Counted from the first letter of the stretch, positions 40,312-48,633 are shown. The stretch is DNA of 64,000 nucleotides from Burkholderia latens (GCF_902499045.1 NZ_CABVPL010000005.1:124001-188000); one strand, 5' to 3'. Numbers and translations are program-made. The notes: generated from the sequence alone by a model not told the origin.

Positions 40312-41067
40312 TCATGCGAACAGACGGTCGGTGTTGGCGAAGCCGCGCGTGTTCTCCGCGCATGCGCGCCGGCACGGGTCGTCTTCGGGCGCCGCGCCAT
40401 CGGCCGGATACGCGCGATACGCGATCAGCTTCACGGCTTTCGGCGCATAGTCGGGGCGCGGGTCCAGCGGATGCGGCGCGGTCGAGAACGCCGCGAGCGT
40501 ATTCATCTCGAAGCGCAGGTCGAACGCGCTGCCGGCCGGCGAATGTCCGGCGACGAAATCGAGCGCGCCGTCGTCGCGCGTGGCCAGCTTGCTGAAGAAG
40601 TTGACGTTCGCGGCAAGATCGCGCGCCGACAGCCCGTATTTCGCGAGCTCGAGCACGAGGCTGTCGCGGCCGTTGCGGATCATCGCGTTGCGATCGGCCT
40701 GATACGACGACGTGCCGTACTTGTGCGCGAACAGCCGCGCATCGCCGACGCCGCCGAGCGGATCGTGCCAGCCGAGCGTGTCGGCCGTGATCGACGCGAT
40801 CACGCGCCCCATGTCCGTATACAGCGCATGGCCGCGCGTGAGATGCGCGGTGTGCTGCGCCTTCAGCGTGTCGGCCATGTTGTAGCGTTCGAGCAGGTCT
40901 TCCTGGCGATGGAAGACGGCGGACAGGTTCGCGCCGCCGTCGACATCGACGATGCGCAGCGCGAGACCGCGGCGCAGGATGCCGGACCAGTGGGTTCCGG
41001 CGGGAATCAGCGTTTCCCACGCGACGTGTGGCGGCGGGGCAAGGACGGCTTGGGGGCTCGGCGACAT
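40312..41067 (-). CDS. Urea carboxylase-associated protein 2 (DUF1989), carboxyguanidine deiminase subunit
   Basis: A 251-residue DUF1989 paralogue of the 39644 product, with LGWHDPLGG and [14 protein letters not shown] in matching positions. First gene after the guanidine-I riboswitch; the ATG lies 51 bases beyond the aptamer. Expected to act as the second deiminase subunit. Confidence 0.87.
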   Translation of the reverse strand: MSPSPQAVLAPPPHVAWETLIPAGTHWSGILRRGLALRIVDVDGGANLSAVFHRQEDLLERYNMADTLKAQHTAHLTRGHALYTDMGRVIASITADTLGWHDPLGGVGDARLFAHKYGTSSYQADRNAMIRNGRDSLVLELAKYGLSARDLAANVNFFSKLATRDDGALDFVAGHSPAGSAFDLRFEMNTLAAFSTAPHPLDPRPDYAPKAVKLIAYRAYPADGAAPEDDPCRRACAENTRGFANTDRLFA

Positions 41068-41118
41068 GGCGGCTCCGGGGTTGGTTGGACAAAAGGCGTG
41101 AGAGGGCGACCGAACGAC

Positions 41119-41249
41119 ATCGCGACCTCCCGGGCTTTTATCCCTCCGTGGAGCCTCGCCGTTTCCTCGTATCGAGGCGAAGGCAAGACCGGATTGCTCT
41201 CGGACCAGGCATCGCGCGGCGCACGCCGCACGACCGGAACCCTAGCGAT
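41119..41249 (-). promoter_or_regulatory. Guanidine-I (ykkC) riboswitch, minus strand
   Basis: Read on the minus strand, the segment contains the hallmark blocks in order: CTAGGGTTCCGG (41234-41245), then CTGGTCCGAGAG, then ACGGAGGGATAAAAGCCCGG. A short P1 pairing ATCGC/GCGAT closes it. These are the conserved ligand-binding elements of the guanidine-I aptamer. It sits 51 bases upstream of the deiminase/carboxylase operon and should switch it on when guanidine binds. I see no clear terminator hairpin, so control could be translational or by an unseen alternative fold. Confidence 0.93.
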
Positions 41250-41292
41250 CCTGAAGATGATGCAAATTGCTTCGCACCTCTCGGGCATCGAA

Positions 41293-41310
41293 TAAGCGAG
41301 TTGCGTGCCA
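41293..41310 (-). promoter_or_regulatory. Sigma-54-like promoter for the minus-strand guanidine operon
   Basis: On the minus strand TGGCACGCAACTCGCTTA has GG and GC dinucleotides separated by exactly 10 bases, the -24/-12 architecture of RpoN promoters (TGGCACN5TTGC). It is about 45 bases upstream of the aptamer. The -12 element is TCGC rather than TTGC, a one-base departure. It implies nitrogen control. Confidence 0.68.
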
Positions 41311-41437
41311 GCCGCCGCTCAATGACCGCTCGGACCGCACGACGCGGCCCGGCCGCCCGACGCCGCGCGGCATCCGAAGCCCGCGCGCAGCCGCTTGCCC
41401 ACGCAGCGGGCGCGCGGCGCACCATGCTCACGCCAGC

Positions 41438-41456
41438 GCGCACCGGCGCAGTGCGC
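41438..41456. promoter_or_regulatory. Candidate NtrC-type enhancer palindrome
   Basis: GCGCAC, seven bases, GTGCGC: an inverted repeat with GCAC/GTGC cores resembling NtrC half-sites. It is centrally placed between the divergent sigma-54-like promoters, as an enhancer would be. The match to consensus is partial and the surrounding DNA is GC-rich, so chance is possible. Confidence 0.4.
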
Positions 41457-41486
41457 ATTGCGTGCTCGGCACGGCCCGATTCACGA

Positions 41487-41502
41487 TGGCATGGGCATTG
41501 CT
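41487..41502 (+). promoter_or_regulatory. Third sigma-54-like promoter, ahead of a 29-codon ORF
   Basis: TGGCATGGGCATTGCT matches the -24/-12 consensus (TGGCAYRN4TTGCW) with the exact 10-base GG-to-GC spacing, better than the two promoters that precede the riboswitches. A short ORF starts 37 bases downstream. It could also feed through to the riboswitch at 41712. Confidence 0.65.
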
Positions 41503-41538
41503 GAAAGCGGCGTACCACCACCCGATACCCGATCGTTC

Positions 41539-41628
41539 ATGAACAAGCTCGACCTGCTGCGGCGCGCACTGAGCGCGCTGTTCGCCGCCCGCTTCATCGA
41601 ACTTCAGCGCACCATGCGCCGCCGTTGA
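41539..41628 (+). CDS. Small basic peptide ORF (29 aa), hypothetical
   Basis: An ATG at 41539 opens a 29-codon frame of basic amphipathic character that begins MNKLDLLRRALSALFAARF and ends in a run of arginines. No Shine-Dalgarno sequence is visible. I do not recognise it. Its support is position only: it lies directly downstream of a strong sigma-54-like promoter and between two guanidine riboswitches. It may be a real micropeptide or chance. Confidence 0.3.
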   Translation: MNKLDLLRRALSALFAARFIELQRTMRRR

Positions 41629-41659
41629 GTCGTGATCCCACGCGAAGCGACAAACGCCG

Positions 41660-41677
41660 TTGGCACGCTTCTCGCTC
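41660..41677 (+). promoter_or_regulatory. Sigma-54-like promoter for the plus-strand riboswitch/binding-protein gene
   Basis: TTGGCACGCTTCTCGCTC has GG (41662-41663) and GC (41674-41675) separated by 10 bases, with the same TCGC variant -12 element as the minus-strand promoter at 41293. It lies about 35 bases upstream of the second aptamer. Confidence 0.68.
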
Positions 41678-41711
41678 GGCATCACGCCGAGAGGTGCGGC
41701 GGCGTCGCATC

Positions 41712-41836
41712 TTAGGGGTGCTAGGGTTCCGGTTCATCGAACGTCTGGTCCGAGAGCAGCCCGGCGCGGGTTCGTCCGATCGCAAGAGCGGATGCACGCG
41801 TGCTACACGGCGGGACAAAAGCCCGGGAGATTGGCG
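41712..41836 (+). promoter_or_regulatory. Guanidine-I (ykkC) riboswitch, plus strand
   Basis: Conserved blocks CTAGGGTTCCGG (41721-41732), CTGGTCCGAGAGCAGC (41745-41760) and CTACACGGCGGGACAAAAG followed by CCCGGGAGA to 41830 identify a second guanidine-I aptamer. It precedes the ABC substrate-binding protein gene by 135 bases. The aptamer cores of the two copies are nearly identical, while the linker regions differ. Confidence 0.93.
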
Positions 41837-41971
41837 ATGGCAACGGCCGTCGCGCCTCTCCGTGGCCGCTTCGTTCGTTCCGCATCCGCAGGAACCGGTC
41901 ACGCAGCCGGAACGTGTGCTCGCGCACGGTCCGTATCGACGATCCCGATCCCGGTCTCCTGGAGAACAACG

Positions 41972-42994
41972 ATGACCCGTCCCGCCCCGGCGTTCCGCCG
42001 CCTGTCGTCCTTCCGTTTCATCCGTCATGCAGTCGGCGCCGCCGTCGCGGCTGCCGCGCTATGGGCGGCGCCTGCCGCGCAGGCTGCCGCGCCGCTGAAG
42101 ATCGGCTACAGCGACTGGCCGGGCTGGGTCGCGTTCCAGGTCGCGCTCGACAAGGGCTGGTTCAAGGAGGCCGGCGTCGACGTCGATTTCGAATGGTTCG
42201 ATTATTCGGCGTCGCTCGACGCGTTTTCCGCGGGCAAGCTGGATGCGGTCGCGGCGACCAACGGCGATGCGCTCGTGACGGGCGCATCCGGCGCGAAGAA
42301 CGTGATGATCCTGCTGACCGACTATTCGGCCGGCAACGACATGATCGTCGCGAAGCCGCCGCTGCGCACCGTCGAGGCGCTGAAGGGCAAGAAGGTCGGC
42401 GTCGAGCTCGGCCTCGTCGATCACCTGCTGCTCGAAACCGCGCTGCAGAAGCACGGGCTCAAGGACGGCGACGTCACGCTCGTCAACGCGAAAACCAACG
42501 AGTTGCCGCAGGTGCTCGGTTCGTCGGCCGACATCGCTGCGGTGGCCGCATGGCAGCCGAACGCGGGCGAGGCGTTGAAGCGCGCGCCGGGCTCACGCGC
42601 GATCTTCACGTCGGCGGATGCGCCGGGGCTGATCTACGACGCGATCACCGTCGCGCCGGCGAGCCTCGCCGCGCGCCGCGCCGACTGGGCGAAGGTCGTC
42701 AAGGTCTGGTATCGCTGCGTCGCGTACATCAACGATCCGAAGACGCAGGCCGACGCGGTCAAGATCATGTCGGCGCGCGTCGGGCTCGCGCCCGCGCAAT
42801 ACCTGCCGCTGCTGAAGGGCACGCACCTGCTCGACGAGGCGGCCGCGAAGCGTGCGTTCCGCAAGGGCGACGGGCTCGATTCGATCTACGGCTCGACGCG
42901 CAACGCGAATGCGTTCAACGTGCGCAACGCCGTGTACAAGCAGTCGCAGGACGTCGACGCGTATATCGATCCGCGGTTCGTCGACGCGCATTGA
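41972..42994 (+). CDS. ABC transporter substrate-binding protein (nitrate/taurine type), probable guanidine-related importer
   Basis: A 340-residue periplasmic protein of the NrtA/SsuA/TauA group. The signal peptide is long, with hydrophobic AVGAAVAAAALWAAPAAQA before the mature start APLKIGYSDWPGWVAFQVAL. CCTGGAGAACAACG precedes the ATG at 41972; open frame above it covers the riboswitch and is not coding. It is transcribed divergently from its permease and ATPase genes, but under the same class of riboswitch, so the three probably form one importer. Ligand inferred as guanidine or a simple guanidine. Confidence 0.87.
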   Translation: MTRPAPAFRRLSSFRFIRHAVGAAVAAAALWAAPAAQAAAPLKIGYSDWPGWVAFQVALDKGWFKEAGVDVDFEWFDYSASLDAFSAGKLDAVAATNGDALVTGASGAKNVMILLTDYSAGNDMIVAKPPLRTVEALKGKKVGVELGLVDHLLLETALQKHGLKDGDVTLVNAKTNELPQVLGSSADIAAVAAWQPNAGEALKRAPGSRAIFTSADAPGLIYDAITVAPASLAARRADWAKVVKVWYRCVAYINDPKTQADAVKIMSARVGLAPAQYLPLLKGTHLLDEAAAKRAFRKGDGLDSIYGSTRNANAFNVRNAVYKQSQDVDAYIDPRFVDAH

Positions 42995-43139
42995 CGGCAG
43001 CATGCCCGTTGGCGACGCGACGCGCGCGCCAGCGGGCGGGCAACACCGGGCCGGTCGCACGCTCGCCACGGCGTCCAATTGATCGCCGCGCAGGTTGCGC
43101 GGCCGGTGCGCCACGAACCGGCCGCGACGCAACCGCCGA

Positions 43140-43237
43140 TCAACCAGCCGGTGCGGCGACGAAATCGCCCAGCGGAAGCGGCCGGTTCGCCACGTCGCAT
43201 GCCTCGGCGCACGTCAGGCCAAGCGTCTGCAACGCAT
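43140..43237 (-). pseudogene. C-terminal relic of a TetR-family gene
   Basis: On the minus strand, 30 codons ending at the TGA at 43140 read LQTLGLTCAEACDVANRPLP and onward. They match the C-terminus of the intact TetR protein encoded at 43973 (LQTLGLKRAEAEKIASRPLP). DNA similarity continues for a few bases upstream (CGCACCG) and then stops at the start of the pqiC-like gene. No TetR helix-turn-helix precedes it. It is best read as a remnant of a duplicated or displaced tetR. Confidence 0.65.
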
Positions 43238-43909
43238 GACGGTGCGCGTCGCGACGTGCGTCGCGCTGTCCGTGCTGAGCGCGTGCGCGTCGCCGCCCGT
43301 GCACTTCCATACGCTCGCGGCGCCGCCGCCGCGCATCCCGGCTGGCTGATCGACATCCAGACCGTGCACGTCGCGGCGCCGGCGGACGGCAACCGGTTCG
43401 TCTTGTTGCGCGGCCCCGAGCGGGCCGACATCCTCGAACAGGAACGCTGGGCCGCGCCGCTCGGCGACGAAATGCGCGGCGGGCTGTCCACGCGCGTCGC
43501 ATCCGAGCTGGACGCGATCGACGTTCACCGCATCGCTTACGCGGACCGCGCGCTCGTCTACCGGATCGCGGTGGACGTCCAGCGAATCGAATCGTGGCCG
43601 GCGTCGCACGTGCTGCTCGACGCGGCCTGGAGCGTCAGCGCCGGCGCCGGGACCGGACAACGGGCACTGACGTGCCGCAGCATCGTCCGGGCTGATGCAT
43701 CGACGGGCTATGACGCGCTCGTCGATGCGCATCGCCGCGCGCTCGACGCGCTCTCGCAGGGTATCGCGGCCGGCATTCGCGCTACGGCTACACGCGCCGC
43801 GCCGCCCGCCGGATGTCGCGCGGGCGGACTCGACCAAGCGGTCGCAGGTTGCGCCGCGGGGCGCGGTACGACGGACGCGCCGGACGGTCCAGACGCGCCG
43901 GACGATTGA
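43236..43909 (+). pseudogene. Frameshifted orphan PqiC/DUF330-type lipoprotein gene
   Basis: An ATG at 43236 opens a lipoprotein signal peptide with lipobox LSAC (MTVRVATCVALSVLSAC) and the start of a PqiC-like domain (ASPPVHFHTLAAPPP), but stops at 43349. The continuing domain (WLIDIQTVHVAAPADGNRF, then LEQERWAAPLGDEM) reads in another frame from about 43345 to 43909. A one-base frameshift near 43330-43350, within a GCCGCCGCCG tract, breaks the gene. PqiC is normally the outer-membrane partner of PqiA and PqiB; neither is present here. Sequencing error is the alternative to real decay. Confidence 0.65.
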
Positions 43910-43972
43910 ACGGGTGCAGCGGCAGCGCCGCGGGCCGGCTTGGGCGGCCGGTATCGCGGCCGCCTCGCCGCC

Positions 43973-44737
43973 TTACCGCGGCGCGTCGGCCGGTTCGACG
44001 ACGGGCAGCGGCCGGCTCGCGATCTTCTCGGCTTCCGCGCGCTTGAGCCCGAGCGTCTGCAGCAGCGTGGCCGCGGTGCGTTCCGGAAAGTGCTCGCCGC
44101 TGAAGCCGAGCCGCGCGAGCACGTCGGCGGCCGGCGCGCCGGGCGCGACGAAATTGAGTTCCGCGGCGATCGCGGTGAGCACCGTGCCGCCGACGGACAG
44201 GAAACCGATGAACGGATCGGCAACCACGAAGCGCTGCGCGGCGATGCCGCGCTCGATGTCGCGCAACAGCCGCTGGCCGAGGCCGAGCGTCAGCACGCGC
44301 GCGGAAAACCCCTCGCGGATCAGGAAACGGCCCCACACCGGCTCGCGCCGTGCCCGATTCAGCGTATGCCGCACCGACACCGCGACGATCTCCGCCGGAT
44401 CGGACAAGCCGCTCGCCAGGCGATCCAGCGAATCGGCGAATTCCTCGAATACGGTGTCCACGAGCGTCTCGTAGATCGCTTCCTTCGATTCGAAGTGGTT
44501 GTAGAACGACCCGAAGCCGACGTCCGCGGCCTCGGTGATTTCGTTGATGGCCACGCCTTCCATGCCTTTTTCGGCCATCAGCCTCAGCGCCGCCTCGAGC
44601 AGGCGGCCACGGGTCTCGCGCTTGCGCCGCGCACCGCGCGGCTCGCGCTCTTCGGCAACCGGCGCGGCGACGTCGGCGGTAACGGAAGGTTCGGCCGCCG
44701 CACGTTTCGGTGCGCGCCGTTTCAGAGGGTTCGACAT
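43973..44737 (-). CDS. TetR-family regulator of the aromatic-acid operon
   Basis: A 254-residue regulator with a basic N-terminal extension of about 40 residues. The TetR DNA-binding domain follows (RLLEAALRLMAEKGMEGVAI, then GFGSFYNHFESKEAIYETL) and then a ligand domain. It is divergent from the flavin hydroxylase operon at 44875, with the inverted repeat at 44779 between them, the usual arrangement for a local repressor. Its C-terminal sequence is echoed by the relic at 43140. Confidence 0.87.
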   Translation of the reverse strand: MSNPLKRRAPKRAAAEPSVTADVAAPVAEEREPRGARRKRETRGRLLEAALRLMAEKGMEGVAINEITEAADVGFGSFYNHFESKEAIYETLVDTVFEEFADSLDRLASGLSDPAEIVAVSVRHTLNRARREPVWGRFLIREGFSARVLTLGLGQRLLRDIERGIAAQRFVVADPFIGFLSVGGTVLTAIAAELNFVAPGAPAADVLARLGFSGEHFPERTAATLLQTLGLKRAEAEKIASRPLPVVEPADAPR

Positions 44738-44778
44738 GACAGATCCGGTTCTGATGTGCGTCGAAGTATAGATTCAAA

Positions 44779-44792
44779 TGTCTACGTTGACA
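44779..44792. promoter_or_regulatory. Inverted repeat, candidate TetR operator
   Basis: TGTCTACGTTGACA is a 14-base near-palindrome with 6 of 7 pairs matching, inside an A/T-rich 137-base divergent spacer. A related half (TGTCAC) follows at 44815. It lies between tetR and the hydroxylase operon. Binding by the TetR protein is inferred. Confidence 0.55.
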
Positions 44793-44874
44793 AAATCATC
44801 ATCTATGACTTTAATGTCACCAATCACATCCCGTCGCGTGCCGCGGCCGCGATCGACAGACGAATGGAGACAAG

Positions 44875-46560
44875 GTGGAGACATTTGAAACGACGGGCGC
44901 GCACGCCGCAGGCGACGCGCCGCCATCCGATGCGAGCGGGCTGCCGGCGGCAACCGACATCCTGATCGTCGGCTTCGGGCCGGTCGGCGCCGCGCTCGCG
45001 AACCTGCTGGCATGCCACGGCGTGCAGGTCGTCGCGATCGACAAAGCGCCCGACATCTTCATGGCGCCGCGGGCCATCGCACTCGACAACGACGCGCTCC
45101 GCATCCTGCAGATGGCCGGCATCGACGAGCACGACTTCGACACGGTCGCGATTCCGTACGTCCGGATGCGCTCGCCGTTGCTCGGCGAATTCGGGCGGAT
45201 CGACACGCTGGGCACCCTGGACGGTCATCCGAAACTCGTGACGTTTTACCAACCGGATCTGGAACGCTGCCTGCGCGAGCGACTGCGCGGCCGCGACAAC
45301 GTGCACGTCGCGCTCGGCACGGCGCTCGAGGGCTTCGTCGAGGAGCCGGACGGCGTGATCGCCACGCTGAGCGACGCGCACGGGCAAACGCATACGGTAC
45401 GCACGCGTTACCTCGTCGGCGCGGACGGCGCGAGCTCGCTCGTACGCCAGTTGATCGGCCAACAGTTCAACGGCAAGACTTACGCCGAAGACTGGCTCAT
45501 CGTCGATGCGCGTCATGTGCCGCGGCCGATCGACCATGTCGAGTTCATTTGCGACCATCGCCGTCCGACGCCGCACATGGTCGCGCCGGGCGCGCGCGAA
45601 CGCTGGGAGTTCATGCTCCGCCCCGGCGAGCATCGCGAGGAGATGGAGTCCGACGCGCGCATTCGTGAACTGCTCGCGCCGTGGGGCAACGTCGACGACA
45701 TCGCCATCGAACGCAAGGCGGTCTACCGCTTCCATGCGCGCACGGTCGACGCATTCGGCAAGGGCCGCGTGTTTCTCGCGGGAGACGCCGCGCACATCAC
45801 GCCGCCGTTCGTCGGCCAGGGGCTCGTCGCGGGGTTGCGCGACGCGGCCAATCTCGGCTGGAAACTCGCGTGGGTCGTCCTCGGCCGCGCCGATCCGCGC
45901 ATCCTCGATACGTACGACGAGGAGCGCCGGCCGCATGCGCAGGCCATGATCCGGCTCGCGAAGTTCATGGGGCGCCTGGTGATGCCCCGCAACGCGGTGG
46001 TAGCGCTCGCGACGCACGGGCTGATGCGCGCGCTGCGGTGCGTGCCGGTGCTGCGCGCGCAATTCGACGAACTGCGCATCAAGCCGAAGAACGCGTTTCG
46101 CTCGGGACTGTTCGTGCGCGGCCGCTCCGGCGCAACCCTCGTACGCGGCGCCGCGCTTGCGCAGGGATGGCTCCGAGGCACCGACGGCGCGACACGGCTC
46201 AGCGACGACGTGCTCGGCAGCGGCTACACGCTGATCGGGTTCGGCTGCGACCCGCGCGCCGCGCTCACGCCCGATGCGGCGGCCGCGCTCGCGCATGCGG
46301 GCGGCACCATCGTGCAGATCGCGCATCGCGGTCAACGACTGCGTCCCGGCGGACGCGATTGCTGGGAAGACATCGACGGCACCTTCCTTCCCGGCATGGC
46401 GCCCGTCAGCTGGGTCGCCGTCGTGCGCCCCGACAAGACCGTCGTTCACGACGGACCGGCGGCAGACGTCAGCCGCATCGTGCACGACAGCCTGTGGCTG
46501 CTCGGTATGGCGCCGCGTGAGGCGCCGTCCGCCGCCGTATCCGCCATCCGACCCACCTGA
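44875..46560 (+). CDS. FAD-dependent aromatic hydroxylase (MhpA-like 3-(3-hydroxyphenyl)propionate hydroxylase family)
   Basis: A 561-residue class A flavoprotein monooxygenase. The N-terminal FAD motif is GFGPVG (33-38), followed by the DG region and the second FAD motif GDAAHITPPFVGQG near residue 300. It resembles MhpA-type hydroxylases, which convert 3-hydroxyphenyl-propanoate-type acids to catechols, in length and sequence. Translation begins at GTG 44875 after a GGAG. First of four enzymes in a tight operon (dioxygenase, FAH hydrolase, ligase), so it opens an aromatic-acid meta-cleavage route. Exact substrate uncertain. Confidence 0.8.
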   Translation: METFETTGAHAAGDAPPSDASGLPAATDILIVGFGPVGAALANLLACHGVQVVAIDKAPDIFMAPRAIALDNDALRILQMAGIDEHDFDTVAIPYVRMRSPLLGEFGRIDTLGTLDGHPKLVTFYQPDLERCLRERLRGRDNVHVALGTALEGFVEEPDGVIATLSDAHGQTHTVRTRYLVGADGASSLVRQLIGQQFNGKTYAEDWLIVDARHVPRPIDHVEFICDHRRPTPHMVAPGARERWEFMLRPGEHREEMESDARIRELLAPWGNVDDIAIERKAVYRFHARTVDAFGKGRVFLAGDAAHITPPFVGQGLVAGLRDAANLGWKLAWVVLGRADPRILDTYDEERRPHAQAMIRLAKFMGRLVMPRNAVVALATHGLMRALRCVPVLRAQFDELRIKPKNAFRSGLFVRGRSGATLVRGAALAQGWLRGTDGATRLSDDVLGSGYTLIGFGCDPRAALTPDAAAALAHAGGTIVQIAHRGQRLRPGGRDCWEDIDGTFLPGMAPVSWVAVVRPDKTVVHDGPAADVSRIVHDSLWLLGMAPREAPSAAVSAIRPT

Positions 46561-46572
46561 ACGCACTTCGCC

Positions 46573-47643
46573 ATGAAACTGACCACAGCCCAGCCCGCGC
46601 GTCACCCGCATCCGACGACGAAAGCCGCCGCGCTCGCCTACCTGATGTTCGAACGTCCCGACCTCGACGAGGCCGAGCATTTTCTCAACGACTTCGGACT
46701 GCGAACCGCATTGCGCGAGCCCGACCTGCTGCTGTTGCGCGCCACGGACACGTCGGCCTTTTGCTACGTGGTTCGCCGCGCGCGCAAGCCGGCATTCATC
46801 GGCTTCGGGCTTGAGGTCGCCAGCCGCGCGGACCTCCACGCGCTGACCGGCGTGCCCGGCGCGTCCGTGATCGAACCGTCGGAATGGCCGGGCGGCGGCG
46901 AGCGGGTGCGGCTCGTCGATCCCGCGGGCTTTCGCGTCGATGCGGTGGCGGGCCTGACGCGCGTGCCGCCACTGCCGCACCGCGCCCCGCTCGCGTTCAA
47001 TTCCGTGGAGGCGAAACCCCGCGTCAACGAGACCCAGCGGCCGCCCGCCGCGCCGCCGGAGATCGCGAGACTCGGTCATGTCGTACTCGAGATCGCCGAC
47101 TTCCAGGCCACCTGCGCGTGGTACACGCGGCATTTCGGTTTCATCCCGAGCGATGTCCAGGTGCTGCCGGACGGCTCGCCGGCCGTCGCGTTCATGCGGC
47201 TCGACCGTGGCGACAAGCCGGCCGACCATCACACGCTCGCGCTCGCGCAGGGCTTCGTGTCGACCTACAGCCACAGTGCGTTCGAAGTGATCGATACCGA
47301 TGCGCTCGGCATGGGGCAGCGGATGCTGCGCGACAGCGGCTGGACCCATGCGTGGGGCATCGGCCGGCACATTCTCGGCAGCCAGATCTTCGATTACTGG
47401 CAGGACCCGTGGGGCGCCAAGCACGAGCACTACTGCGATGGCGACCTGTTTACCGCGGACGTGCCGACGGGCATCCATCCGGTCAGCCGCGAAGCGATGG
47501 CGCAATGGGGCCCCGTCATGCCGCGCAGCTTCACGAAGCCGCGCTTCACGCCGGCCAGCGTGGCCGCGCTGTTGCGCAACCTGCGCCGCAGCCCCGATCT
47601 GACGGTGCGCAAGCTCGTCACGCTCGCGAAGCTGTTCGCCTGA
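46573..47643 (+). CDS. Extradiol-type dioxygenase with two VOC domains
   Basis: A 356-residue type I extradiol dioxygenase of the VOC superfamily, with N-terminal (25-135) and C-terminal (165-300) halves. Likely Fe(II) ligands are His169 (LGHVVLE), His234 (HSAFEV) and Glu285 (KHEHY), all in the C-terminal domain as expected. It probably cleaves the catechol made by the upstream hydroxylase. Twelve bases separate the genes. Confidence 0.8.
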   Translation: MKLTTAQPARHPHPTTKAAALAYLMFERPDLDEAEHFLNDFGLRTALREPDLLLLRATDTSAFCYVVRRARKPAFIGFGLEVASRADLHALTGVPGASVIEPSEWPGGGERVRLVDPAGFRVDAVAGLTRVPPLPHRAPLAFNSVEAKPRVNETQRPPAAPPEIARLGHVVLEIADFQATCAWYTRHFGFIPSDVQVLPDGSPAVAFMRLDRGDKPADHHTLALAQGFVSTYSHSAFEVIDTDALGMGQRMLRDSGWTHAWGIGRHILGSQIFDYWQDPWGAKHEHYCDGDLFTADVPTGIHPVSREAMAQWGPVMPRSFTKPRFTPASVAALLRNLRRSPDLTVRKLVTLAKLFA

Positions 47644-47676
47644 TTTCACCGTTCACCGATTCACGAGAGAGAATCC

Positions 47677-48633
47677 ATGCCACTGCACGTCCTGCACTTC
47701 CGGCACCGCGATCGCGCCCAATGGGGCATCGTCGCCAACGGCGCCGTCACGCCGATTCCCGGCGAATTCGCCACCACGGCGAGCTTCCTCGCCGCCAACC
47801 CGGTCGAGCGGCTCGCGATGATCGACGGCCCGGCCATTCCCGAAGCGGACGTGCAGTGGCTGCCGCCCGTGACCGCCAACCAGCAATTCGTCTGCCAGGG
47901 CGCGAACTACCGGCAACACATGATCGAGTCGGGCATGGACCCGGACGCGAAGCGATTCAACATGATCTTCACGAAAGCGCCGAGCTGCATCGTCGCGGCC
48001 GACTCGCGCGTCGTGAAGCCGCGCCACGTGCGCTTTCTCGACTACGAGATCGAGCTCGGACTCGTGCTCAAGCGCGACATCACCCGTCATCAACCGGTGA
48101 CGGACGCCAATCTGCACGAATACGTCGCGGGCATCGCGATCGTCAACGACTACTCCGCGCGCGACGTGCAGATCCCGCAGATGCAGTTTTACAAAGGCAA
48201 GAGCTACCGCACGTTCGGGCCGGTCGGTCCGTACCTGTGCCTGCTCGAGCGAAGCGATTTCCCGAAGCTGAAGACCCTCGAGCTGACGTTGTCCGTCAAC
48301 GGCACGGTCCGTCAGCAGGATTCGACGGCGAATCTCGTGTACGGCCCGGCCGAAACGCTCACGGAACTGTCGGCCGTGCACGATCTCGGCGCCGGCGACC
48401 TGCTCGCCACCGGCACCCCGGCCGGTTGCGCGCTCAGCATCCCGTCGCCGGCCAAGCAGCGTGTCGTCGCGCTGTTTCCCGAGTCGCTCAAATGGAGAAT
48501 GTTCATGAAGGTGCAGGCACAACGCACGCAATACCTGAAAGCCGGCGACATCGTCGAAGCGCGGATCGCGAGCCGCGACGGAACGCTCGACCTGGGCGTC
48601 CAGCGCAACGAGATCGTGGACGAAGCGGCATGA
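47677..48633 (+). CDS. Fumarylacetoacetate hydrolase-family protein
   Basis: A 318-residue FAH-fold enzyme with metal-binding acids in DYEIELGLVLKRD, the motif NDYSARDVQIPQMQFYKGKS and a C-terminal GDLLATGTPAGCA. In meta-cleavage pathways such proteins hydrolyse or hydrate the ring-fission product. Its stop overlaps the ligase start (ATGA). Confidence 0.83.
   Translation: MPLHVLHFRHRDRAQWGIVANGAVTPIPGEFATTASFLAANPVERLAMIDGPAIPEADVQWLPPVTANQQFVCQGANYRQHMIESGMDPDAKRFNMIFTKAPSCIVAADSRVVKPRHVRFLDYEIELGLVLKRDITRHQPVTDANLHEYVAGIAIVNDYSARDVQIPQMQFYKGKSYRTFGPVGPYLCLLERSDFPKLKTLELTLSVNGTVRQQDSTANLVYGPAETLTELSAVHDLGAGDLLATGTPAGCALSIPSPAKQRVVALFPESLKWRMFMKVQAQRTQYLKAGDIVEARIASRDGTLDLGVQRNEIVDEAA

Noticed and set aside
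44824-47649. A 941-codon open frame on the minus strand opposite the hydroxylase and dioxygenase
   Set aside because: Same reasons: low-complexity composition, no motif, and real genes with motifs on the other strand.
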